A stretch of DNA of 64,000 bases from JAHEAO01 sp942492375 (GTDB taxonomy: Bacteria; Pseudomonadota; Alphaproteobacteria; Rhodobacterales; Rhodobacteraceae). Within the stretch, counting starts at the first letter, position 1; every line of letters begins with the position of its first letter. Below the pieces are notes generated by a model. It searched no databases and was not told the origin of the DNA. It was given only the letters and a program-made list of their open reading frames with translations. The position numbers and the translations under genes are program-made. This document shows positions 17,056-24,326 of the stretch, in pieces. The stretch lies in contig CALOEL010000013.1 of the NCBI GenBank assembly GCA_942492375.1, positions 81,359 to 145,358 on the forward strand. Direction: 5' to 3'.

Positions 17056-18417
17056 ATGTGTATGCAGCCGCCTCAAGCATGCCTTGCCGGCGACGTTCAG
17101 AGCAAGGCGGAAAGGACCCGCGAGGAAATCCTCCGCGCGGCAGCGCGTCTATTCCGCTATGAGGGATTTAATTCGACGTCGATGCGGGAGATCGCACGTG
17201 AAGCGAACATCGAAGCCGGGAGCATCTATTACCATTTCGACTCAAAAGAGAAGATGCTGGATGTGGTGCTCGACATCGGTGTCCGGCGTCTACACAATGA
17301 GGTGGCCAGGATAATTAGGTGTGCGGGTGCAAATGACGAACCCTTCCGCGAAACTTTCGCGAAACTGGTCGACACGCATCTGACCTTCCTTTTGATAGAT
17401 AGCGACTTCACGTCTGCGAATATCCGAAACTACCCGATGTTGTCGGAGGAAGCACGACGCGCTCACCGGGAACTGCGCGGCTCATATGCTAAGTTGTGGG
17501 GTGGATTCCTGCAGAACGCCCGCGACAAGGGTCTATTGCGCAAAGACATTTCAGTTTCTCCCATCCGCCAATTCATCTTGAGTGCGATGAACTGGACCGT
17601 TGAATGGTACGAAGTGAAACGTTATCCGGTCAGTATTCTCTCAGAACGCATGAGCAGATTGATCCTGGACGGAATGTGCGACAAGCGTCGTCCGGGAAGT
17701 AGCCTCCCCAAGCCATACGTCATAGCCCTCCCGGAGCCGGTCGAGCCCCACGGAAAAGCGGCCAGGACACGTAGCGAAGTCCTGCGCGCGGCCGCGCGCG
17801 TTTTGAGAGATAGGGGGTACAAGGCTACGACGATACGCCAGATCGCTGTTGAGGCAAATATGGAGGCGGGCAGCGTCTACTATCATTTCAAATCAAAAGA
17901 GAAGATAGTAGACGAGGTGTTGCAAACCGGATTGAGCGACCTACTTGTCGGTGTCAGTCGCGTCATTGAGCAGTTCGGGGAGCCCAACGATCATTGTGCC
18001 AGAATATCGGCGGCCATTTCGGCTCATATGGATTTCCTATTCAGGGCCAGCGAGTTCACGTCGGCAAATGTCCGCAGCTATGGAATGTTGCCCACGAAGC
18101 TTCGTCGCAGGCACCGGGTTATCCGTCACGAATACGCGGCTGTTTGGGACAAGATGTTGTCCGATGCGCAGCAAAGCGGTGCTGTGAGAAAGGACATACA
18201 GATCGTTCCTCTGCGCCAGGTCATGCTGGGAGCCTTGAACTGGACCGTTGAATGGTTCGACCCACGGAAAGCGGGACTGGAAGGATACCACACCCTGTCC
18301 GAGTTTTCCGACATGCTGGTAAGGCTCCTTTTCAACGGAATCTGCGAGGCGGAACAACCGCTTAGAGAGGGGAGCTCTAACGGCTTACTTCGCGCTCGCG
18401 AAGGCTCAGACCAATAG
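17056..18417 (+). CDS. Double TetR regulator: two complete TetR units in one chain
   Basis: About 453 residues from the ATG at 17056 (another ATG follows two codons later; no good ribosome site is visible for either). Residues about 16-68 form a TetR DNA-binding domain (TREEILRAAARLFRYEGF, then GSIYYHFDSKEKML). A ligand domain follows, with FTSANIRNYPMLSEEARR and NWTVEWYE. From about residue 233 the whole layout repeats: TRSEVLRAAARVLRDRGY, GSVYYHFKSKEKI, FTSANVRSYGMLPTKLRR and NWTVEWFD. TetR proteins normally act as homodimers of roughly 200 residues, so this is probably a covalently linked pseudo-dimer. The recognition-helix segments of both halves are nearly the same. The 3' end overlaps the opposing thioesterase gene by 12 bp. 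Confidence 0.9.
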   Translation: MCMQPPQACLAGDVQSKAERTREEILRAAARLFRYEGFNSTSMREIAREANIEAGSIYYHFDSKEKMLDVVLDIGVRRLHNEVARIIRCAGANDEPFRETFAKLVDTHLTFLLIDSDFTSANIRNYPMLSEEARRAHRELRGSYAKLWGGFLQNARDKGLLRKDISVSPIRQFILSAMNWTVEWYEVKRYPVSILSERMSRLILDGMCDKRRPGSSLPKPYVIALPEPVEPHGKAARTRSEVLRAAARVLRDRGYKATTIRQIAVEANMEAGSVYYHFKSKEKIVDEVLQTGLSDLLVGVSRVIEQFGEPNDHCARISAAISAHMDFLFRASEFTSANVRSYGMLPTKLRRRHRVIRHEYAAVWDKMLSDAQQSGAVRKDIQIVPLRQVMLGALNWTVEWFDPRKAGLEGYHTLSEFSDMLVRLLFNGICEAEQPLREGSSNGLLRAREGSDQ

Positions 18418-18807
18418 GAAGTGATACAAGCCCTCGGCGACGGATTTCTCCGGGCTTGCCTGCCAGGACAGTACTCTTACACTTGCGATACGCGATCCCT
18501 TCCGCGTCACGGTCGCCTGCGCAGTCAGCGGTCCCTTCACACCAGGTCTGAGGTAGTCGACGGTCAGGTTGATCGGCTTGGCTGGCACATCCGCGAAATC
18601 GGGTTGGACTGCAATGGCGGCTGTGGCTTCCATGAAGCTGGCGATAATCCCCCCGTGGTAATGCTCCATAATCGGGTTTCCGATATGGCGCGAATCAAAC
18701 GCCATCTCGGCTTTGGCATGGAACTTGCCCACTTCCAGAATATCAAAGTTCAGAAAGCGGAAGAACGGAACCCGGAAAACATTCATGTTGACGGCTTGCA
18801 GGTCCAT
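18406..18807 (-). CDS. PaaI-like hotdog thioesterase (second of an adjacent pair)
   Basis: A 133-residue hotdog protein. The core helix reads NPIMEHYHGGIIASFMEATAAIA, with His-Gly-Gly and an acidic residue (Glu rather than Asp) at the catalytic helix. The central strand segment VDYLRPG is shared with the neighbour at 18809-19288, so the two look like paralogues and may form a hetero-oligomer. The start codon comes one base after the neighbour's stop. It is the last gene of the minus-strand operon that begins at 23385. Confidence 0.8.
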   Translation of the reverse strand: MDLQAVNMNVFRVPFFRFLNFDILEVGKFHAKAEMAFDSRHIGNPIMEHYHGGIIASFMEATAAIAVQPDFADVPAKPINLTVDYLRPGVKGPLTAQATVTRKGSRIASVRVLSWQASPEKSVAEGLYHFLLV

Positions 18808-18808
18808 C

Positions 18809-19288
18809 TTATGGCTTTCCCCTGGTCATTGCCTCAAACAGGCTGGTTTTGCCGCGCGTCAACGCAAACGAGGCAGTCCCGCGCGCGATTTCATCATCGA
18901 CATGATTGTCAAACCAGATGCTGCCGGAATTGAAGGCGATATGGCGTGTCTTGCGATAGCAATGGGCGCGGACGATCACATCGGCGCGCGATCGGGCGGG
19001 GCGCAGGTAATCGACCCGCAGATCCAGCGTGGCCATGGTGCTGACGCCCTCGATTCCAACAAAGTTTGCCAGCCCAAAGACACTGTCCAGAAGAGCCGTC
19101 AGGATACCACCATGAAGCAGGGTTTGGTCCGCATCGACGCAAAAGTCCGGATTGAACGGCATCCGCACCTGGACAGCTTCGGTCGAGACCTCCTCGATCT
19201 TCAACGCCATGTGGGTGATCAGCCCCTTCCCGCGCGCGTTCCACATCTGCGCGATCTGGTCCATCTTTTCTTGCGTGATTTCGGACAT
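18809..19288 (-). CDS. PaaI-like hotdog thioesterase (first of an adjacent pair)
   Basis: A 159-residue hotdog protein. The catalytic helix LLHGGILTALLDSVFGLA has the HGG and the Asp expected of PaaI-type acyl-CoA thioesterases, and VDYLRPARSRADV is the following strand. It is 12 bp downstream of the crotonase gene and next to a smaller paralogue. It probably hydrolyses an intermediate or end-product thioester, sparing CoA. Confidence 0.85.
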   Translation of the reverse strand: MSEITQEKMDQIAQMWNARGKGLITHMALKIEEVSTEAVQVRMPFNPDFCVDADQTLLHGGILTALLDSVFGLANFVGIEGVSTMATLDLRVDYLRPARSRADVIVRAHCYRKTRHIAFNSGSIWFDNHVDDEIARGTASFALTRGKTSLFEAMTRGKP

Positions 19289-19300
19289 TCAATCTGTCTT

Positions 19301-20104
19301 TCAGCGGCCGGTGAAATTCGGTTTTCGTTTTTCCAGAAAGGCCGCGATGGCTTCGTGATGGTCTTCGGTCTGGTGCATCAAGGCCTGATATGCCGCGGCC
19401 GCATTCAGGAAATCGGGAAGATCCATGCGTTCGGCGTTGCGCAACAGGCGTTTGGCGACGCGCACGGCCCGAGGCGGCTTGGATGCGATGACCGCGGCGC
19501 GTTCGCGGGCACATTCCATCAGCATATCATGGGCGACGACTTCTAGCACCATGCCCAGCTCGAGCGCCTCTTCGGCGCCCACCATCCGGCCCGAAAAGGT
19601 CAGGTCCGCCGCTTTCTGATGCCCCAGTCGGCGCAACAGGAACCAACTGCCCGCATCGCCGGGAATGATGCCGAGATTGATGAAGACCTCGCCGAACTTC
19701 GCGTTCTGCGAGGCAATGCGCATGTCGCACATCATGGTCAGATCGCACCCGGCGCCGACGGCCGCGCCATTCACGGCCGCGATGGTCGGGATGTCGAGGT
19801 TGTAAAGAGCCTGGGGCAGGCGCTGTACCCCATCGACATAGCTTTGAGCGGTCGCAAGCGGCTCCTTGCGGAACACGCTGTCGGGGTCGTTCATCTCCTT
19901 GATGTCGCCGCCCGCGCAAAAGGCCGGGTCGGCGCCTGTCAGGATCATGACGCTGACTTGCGGGTCTGCCTGCACCTTCGCGAAGGTCTCCAGAAGCGCA
20001 CCGATCATGTCATTTCCGGTAACCGGGTTCCGGCGCGCGGGGTCGTTCAGCGTGACCGTGGCGATCCGGTCGGAGATGTCCAGCAGGACTGGGGTCTCAC
20101 TCAT
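19301..20104 (-). CDS. Enoyl-CoA hydratase/isomerase family protein (PaaG-like)
   Basis: A 267-residue crotonase. It shows TLNDPARRNPVTG near the start, the CoA-binding loop PAFCAGGDIKEM, the oxyanion region GAAVGAGCDLTMMCD, and EVFINLGIIPGDAGSWFLLRRLG. The Phe and the P-G-D-x-G pattern at the catalytic positions resemble PaaG-type isomerases more than classical hydratases with two Glu. The ATG at 20104 overlaps the end of the SDR gene by 8 bases; an earlier ATG at 20113 would sit too close to its GGAG. It belongs to the isovaleryl-type dehydrogenase operon. Confidence 0.87.
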   Translation of the reverse strand: MSETPVLLDISDRIATVTLNDPARRNPVTGNDMIGALLETFAKVQADPQVSVMILTGADPAFCAGGDIKEMNDPDSVFRKEPLATAQSYVDGVQRLPQALYNLDIPTIAAVNGAAVGAGCDLTMMCDMRIASQNAKFGEVFINLGIIPGDAGSWFLLRRLGHQKAADLTFSGRMVGAEEALELGMVLEVVAHDMLMECARERAAVIASKPPRAVRVAKRLLRNAERMDLPDFLNAAAAYQALMHQTEDHHEAIAAFLEKRKPNFTGR

Positions 20105-20948
20105 TCTTTCCATCTCCGCGCTCGCGCTTTTCGAACATCTCGGGGTTGATCATGTCACGTGCGTCGTGTCCCAGATGCAGGGTTTCGCCACCATCCACAT
20201 AAATGTCTTCGCCCGTGATGAATTCCCCCAATCTGGACGCAAGGAATATGATCGTGCCGGAAATGTCCTCGGCCGCGCCCATCCGGTTCAGAACCGAACG
20301 GTTCAGCTGTTTCCAGTGGTCCGGCGAAATGGGATAGCGTCCGAGCGCCTCGGTCTTGATCGTGCCCGGGGCGACGCAGTTCAGGCGAATGCCGTATTCG
20401 CCCCACTCGGCGGCCAGCGTTTTCATCATGCCCGTCACACCGGCGCGGGCGGCGACGGTGTGCGTGAACCCGGTCAGCGCGGTTCGGGCCGAAATGGCCG
20501 TGACAAAAACGATCGATCCGCCGTTGTCGTACATGAAATGATCCGCCGCGGCGCGGGTCATCTGCCACGATCCGATCAAGTTGTTGCGGATCACGGCCTC
20601 AAAGCCCTTGTTGGTGATATCGCGGGCGGCGGCGATGTATTGCCCGCCCGCGTTGTTCACCAGCACGTCAAGCCGACCGTAATGGCCCTTGATGCGCTTC
20701 ATCGCCGCTTCGATGCTGTCTTCGTTGCGGGTGTCGCCCGGCACCACGAAGGCCTCGCCGCCTGCCGCGCGGATCATCTCTGCGGTTTCCTGCAGGGGGT
20801 CTTCGCGGCGCGCGAACAAGGCCAGCCTGGCTCCGCAAGAGGCCATTTCAAGCGCTGTGGCGCGCCCCATGCCGGACCCCGAACCTGTCACCAGGGCAAC
20901 CTGGCCGGCCATGAGATCGGATGCGTATCTCTGTTTCTGCTGTGTCAT
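20097..20948 (-). CDS. SDR related to 2,4-dienoyl-CoA reductase (DECR-like), no canonical Tyr
   Basis: A 283-residue SDR with VTGSGSGMGRATALEM and VLVNNAGGQYIA, and a C-terminal GEDIYVDGGETL. Where classical SDRs have Tyr-x3-Lys, it reads HTVAARAGV: no tyrosine, and Arg in place of Lys. This is the pattern I expect from the DECR / peroxisomal trans-2-enoyl-CoA reductase branch, which reduces enoyl or dienoyl thioesters with NADPH. It shares the substitution with the SDR at 42848-43705. It lies 8 bp after the dehydrogenase gene. Confidence 0.85.
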   Translation of the reverse strand: MTQQKQRYASDLMAGQVALVTGSGSGMGRATALEMASCGARLALFARREDPLQETAEMIRAAGGEAFVVPGDTRNEDSIEAAMKRIKGHYGRLDVLVNNAGGQYIAAARDITNKGFEAVIRNNLIGSWQMTRAAADHFMYDNGGSIVFVTAISARTALTGFTHTVAARAGVTGMMKTLAAEWGEYGIRLNCVAPGTIKTEALGRYPISPDHWKQLNRSVLNRMGAAEDISGTIIFLASRLGEFITGEDIYVDGGETLHLGHDARDMINPEMFEKRERGDGKNE

Positions 20949-20956
20949 GGCGCGCC

Positions 20957-22156
20957 TCAGTTCTTCAGAAGCTCACCGGAGATGATCAGCTTGCGCACCT
21001 CCTGTGTGCCCGCGCCGACCTCCAGCACCCGGCCCGTGCGGAACAGCCGGTTCACCTCGGTGTCGCGCATATAGCCCGAGCCGCCGTGGATCTGCACCGC
21101 CTTGTCCAGCACGAACGAGGTTGCCGCGGCGGCCTTGAAGATCGCGGCGGCGGTCAGCTTGTGGATCTCGCCGCGCCCGCCGGCGCCCTCTTCCAGGCCC
21201 TCGCACATGGCCGCCGTCTTCAGCGACAGGCTGCGCGCCGCCTCGATTTGGGTGTACATGTCGGCCAGCATCGCCTGTACCATCTGGAAACTGGCGATGG
21301 GCTTGCCGAATTGCTGGCGGGTCTTGGCGTAGTCGATCGAGATATCGAGCGCCCGCTGCGCGATGCCGAGCGCGTTGAAGCAGACGATGGCGCGTTCCAG
21401 ATCCAGACCGGACATGGTGACGGCCACGCCGCCGTCGAGCTTGCCGACCATGTTGCGGGCGGGAACGCGGCAATCCTCGAACACCAGTTCCCCGGTGGGC
21501 GAGCCGCGGAACCCCATCTTGTTCAGCTTCTGTGCCACCTTGAAACCGGGCGTGTCGGTTTCCACGATGAATGCGGAAATGCCCTTGGCGCCCTTCTCGG
21601 GCGAGGTCTTGGCATAGACCAGCACCAGATCGGCGACCGGCCCGTTGGTGATGTAGATCTTGGCGCCGTTCAGGATGTAGTCGTCGCCGTCCTTCCGCGC
21701 GGTAGTGCGCATCGAGCCGAGCGCGTCCGACCCGGCACCGGGTTCGGTCAGGCCCAGGGCGCCGATCAGCGAGCCGTCGCAGAGGCCTGGCAGATATTTT
21801 TTCCGCAGATCATCATTGGCGTTGCGGTAGATGTTGTTGACGCACAGATTGTCGTGGGCCACATGGGTCAGCCCGATGGCGGCCGAGGCGCGCGACAACT
21901 GCTCGGTGATGATGCAGGCCGAGGTGAAATCCAGCCCGGCGCCGCCGAACTCGGGCGGAACGTTCAGCCCGAGATAGCCCATCTCGCCAAGTGTCGGAAA
22001 AACCGAGGCCGGCAGGTCGTCGGTGTTGTCCATCTCCGCGTTCAGGTGATGGAACTCGGAGAAAAAGAACTTGCCGGCCTGATCGGCCAGCGCCTGCTGC
22101 TCATCGGTCATGAAATGCGAGGGCAGGTCGGGGGCATTGCGGAAAGTCTGGTTCAT
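20957..22156 (-). CDS. Isovaleryl-CoA dehydrogenase-like acyl-CoA dehydrogenase (copy 2)
   Basis: A 399-residue flavoenzyme. LGLTEPGAGSDALGSM is the FAD/substrate motif, GFRGSPTGELVFEDCRVP the middle segment, and QIHGGSGYMRDTEVNRLFR leads to LEVGAGTQEVRKL. The GAGT-EVR ending, in place of YEGT, is typical of isovaleryl-CoA dehydrogenases, whose catalytic Glu lies elsewhere. It is a close paralogue of the preceding gene (22171-23385). I put the start at 22156, eight bases after GGAGG; the ATG at 22162 is an alternative. A longer frame to 22996 is a shadow of the first copy. Confidence 0.9.
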   Translation of the reverse strand: MNQTFRNAPDLPSHFMTDEQQALADQAGKFFFSEFHHLNAEMDNTDDLPASVFPTLGEMGYLGLNVPPEFGGAGLDFTSACIITEQLSRASAAIGLTHVAHDNLCVNNIYRNANDDLRKKYLPGLCDGSLIGALGLTEPGAGSDALGSMRTTARKDGDDYILNGAKIYITNGPVADLVLVYAKTSPEKGAKGISAFIVETDTPGFKVAQKLNKMGFRGSPTGELVFEDCRVPARNMVGKLDGGVAVTMSGLDLERAIVCFNALGIAQRALDISIDYAKTRQQFGKPIASFQMVQAMLADMYTQIEAARSLSLKTAAMCEGLEEGAGGRGEIHKLTAAAIFKAAAATSFVLDKAVQIHGGSGYMRDTEVNRLFRTGRVLEVGAGTQEVRKLIISGELLKN

Positions 22157-22170
22157 GGTCATGTCCTCCC

Positions 22171-23385
22171 TCAGGCGCGCAACAGTTCTTCGGCGATGAT
22201 GATCTTGCGCACCTCGCTGGTGCCGGCGCCGATCTCCAGAAGCTTGTTGGCGCGATAGAGCCGGTTGATCTCGGTGTCCTGCATGTAGCCGGAACCGCCA
22301 TGGATGTGGCAGGCCTCGGTCACCGCCTTGTTGAACGCCTCGCCGGCGTAAAGACAGGCCGCCGCGGTCAGCTTGTGGATCTGGCCGCGGCCGCCGGCGC
22401 CCTTGGGCAGGCCGACGCAGGCCGCCAGTGCCCGGTGGCCAAAGGCGCGGGCGGTCTCTAGCTCGATATAAATCTCGGCCAGTTTCGACTGCACCATCTG
22501 AAAGCTTGCGATCGGCTTGCCGAACTGTTCGCGGAGCTTGGCGTATTCCAGGCCCAGTTCCAGGGCGCGCTCGGCCATGCCGACACAGACCGAGGCGACC
22601 ATGGCACGTTCCAGGTCCAGCCCGCTCATCACCACCGATACGCCGCTGTTTTCGGCGCCGACCAAGGCCGAGGCCGGCACCCGGCAATCCTCGAACAGTA
22701 ATTCCCCTGTGGGCGAGCCGCGGAACCCCATCTTGTCCAGCTTCTGCGCCACCTTGAAGCCGGGATTGTCCGTCTCGACGATGAACGCGGAAATTCCCTT
22801 GGCGCCCTTGGACTTGTCGGTCTTGGCATAGAGCAGAATCACGTCGGCGATCGGGCCGTTGGTGATGTAGATCTTCGAGCCGTTGATGACATAGTCGTCG
22901 CCGTCTTTCCGCGCCGTCGTCGCCATCGAACCCAGCGCATCGGACCCCGCGCCGGGTTCGGTCAGGCCAAGGGCTCCAACGAGTTCGCCCGAGCAAAGGC
23001 CGGGAACGTATTTCTTCACCTGCTCTTCCGAGCCGTTGCGCAGGATGTTGTTAAGGCACAGGTTGTCATGTGCCCCGTGCGACAGCCCGACGGCCGGGTT
23101 CCATTTCGAAATCACTTGAGATACCAGTGCCTGGGTGAATTCGTCCTGACCTGATCCCCCCAATTCTTCTGGGGCGGTGACGCCCAGAAGCCCAAGTTCG
23201 CCCATCTGCTTGAACAGATCCTCGGGCCACCATTCTTCCGCATCCATTCTTTCCTGCAGCGGATGCAGCAACTCGCGCGAAACGCGGTCCACATGATCGA
23301 CGATCTGACGCTGTTCGCCTGTCAGCGAGTAATTGGCCTTTATGGCCTCTAGCTCGGCCAACTTCGGCCCTGCCTGAACACTCAT
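22171..23385 (-). CDS. Isovaleryl-CoA dehydrogenase-like acyl-CoA dehydrogenase (copy 1)
   Basis: A 404-residue flavoenzyme, first gene of the minus-strand operon. Key segments are the same as in the tandem copy: LGLTEPGAGSDALGSM, GFRGSPTGELLFEDCRVP, HIHGGSGYMQDTEINRLYR, and LEIGAGTSEVRKI. The ATG at 23385 follows GGGAGG with a 7-base spacing. The two copies may have diverged for different chain lengths, or may form a hetero-oligomer as some steroid-degrading dehydrogenase pairs do. The upstream region carries a regulon palindrome 46 bp away. Confidence 0.92.
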   Translation of the reverse strand: MSVQAGPKLAELEAIKANYSLTGEQRQIVDHVDRVSRELLHPLQERMDAEEWWPEDLFKQMGELGLLGVTAPEELGGSGQDEFTQALVSQVISKWNPAVGLSHGAHDNLCLNNILRNGSEEQVKKYVPGLCSGELVGALGLTEPGAGSDALGSMATTARKDGDDYVINGSKIYITNGPIADVILLYAKTDKSKGAKGISAFIVETDNPGFKVAQKLDKMGFRGSPTGELLFEDCRVPASALVGAENSGVSVVMSGLDLERAMVASVCVGMAERALELGLEYAKLREQFGKPIASFQMVQSKLAEIYIELETARAFGHRALAACVGLPKGAGGRGQIHKLTAAACLYAGEAFNKAVTEACHIHGGSGYMQDTEINRLYRANKLLEIGAGTSEVRKIIIAEELLRA

Positions 23386-23431
23386 TCCAAATCCTCCCAA
23401 TCGGCTTGGCAGCTTCCACTGTTGACCAAAA

Positions 23432-23447
23432 TCAAACATATGTTAGA
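23432..23447. promoter_or_regulatory. Regulon palindrome c (TetR-type operator)
   Basis: TCAAACATATGTTAGA, one mismatch between the arms. It is located between the divergent dehydrogenase (start 23385) and crotonase (start 23522) genes and is suited to control both operons. Confidence 0.75.
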
Positions 23448-23521
23448 AAATATTTCAAGGCACCGCGTTCATGGTCGGGCGTTGAGTGCGATTGGGTGGC
23501 GCAAATGGGGGGGCAGGGAAA

Positions 23522-24307
23522 ATGACCGATCAGGTTGTGCTTTGTAAGAGCGACGGACGCGAGATCCGCATCACGATTAACCGTCCCGACCAGCGAAATG
23601 CGTTGAACCGGGACGTCGCTGAGGGGATCATTGCTGCGATCTCAAAAGCGGAGGCCGATCCCGGCTGCCGCGTAATCGTGCTGACGGGGGCGGGCGAACG
23701 CGCCTTTTGTGCTGGTGGCGACATCAAGGCGGGTGCCGATGGTGGCCCGTTTGTGATGGACCCCTCCGAGCCGGGCCACTTTGCCGGTCAGTTGTTCGAG
23801 AAAATCGAGGCCTGCAAGAAGCCGACCATCGCGCGAATCAATGGTGTGGCGATGGGCGCGGGCGCAGGTATCATCTGCGCCTGTGATCTCGCAGTAATGG
23901 TCGATCACGCCCGGATTGGAACGCCGGAGGTAAAGGTGGGCCTGTTTCCCATGACAATTGTGCCGTCGATGATGCGGGTGCTGCCCAGGCGGCGGCTGAT
24001 GGAGATGTTCATCACCGGTGTACCTCTGACGGCAGAAGAGGCGCTGCGCTACGATTTGGTGAATTACGTGACAGAGTCAAGCAGCCTGGATGCCAAGGTC
24101 GATGAGCTGGTCGCCCAGATCGCCGCGCAATCGCCGACCGCGATCCGGCTGGGCAAATACGCCTGTCACGCGATGGAGGACATGACCTATCCGCAGCAAA
24201 TGCGGTTTGCCGAATCGCTGTTACCGCGGGTGGCGCAGACGGAAGACGCGCGAGAGGGCTTCGCGGCCTTCATCGGCAAGCGCATGCCGGAATGGACCGG
24301 GCGCTGA
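23522..24307 (+). CDS. Enoyl-CoA hydratase (crotonase family), first gene of the AtuA/carboxylase operon
   Basis: A 261-residue crotonase-fold enzyme. It has TINRPDQRNALN near residue 18, RAFCAGGDIKAG for CoA binding, and NGVAMGAGAGIICACD for the oxyanion hole. The first catalytic Glu is in the expected place (GTPEVKVGLFPM). The C-terminus (FAAFIGKRMPEWTG) is normal. It leads an operon with AtuA and a complete split carboxylase. It may hydrate the carboxylated product (methylglutaconyl-CoA or isohexenylglutaconyl-CoA-like), as LiuC/AtuE do, or an earlier enoyl-CoA. Confidence 0.9.
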   Translation: MTDQVVLCKSDGREIRITINRPDQRNALNRDVAEGIIAAISKAEADPGCRVIVLTGAGERAFCAGGDIKAGADGGPFVMDPSEPGHFAGQLFEKIEACKKPTIARINGVAMGAGAGIICACDLAVMVDHARIGTPEVKVGLFPMTIVPSMMRVLPRRRLMEMFITGVPLTAEEALRYDLVNYVTESSSLDAKVDELVAQIAAQSPTAIRLGKYACHAMEDMTYPQQMRFAESLLPRVAQTEDAREGFAAFIGKRMPEWTGR

Positions 24308-24326
24308 GCCCAGGCAGGAGGACGAT

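Noticed and set aside
20957..22996. A 679-codon frame that looks like an extended dehydrogenase
   Set aside because: The extra N-terminal part is out-of-frame translation of the tandem paralogue; the real start is near 22156.
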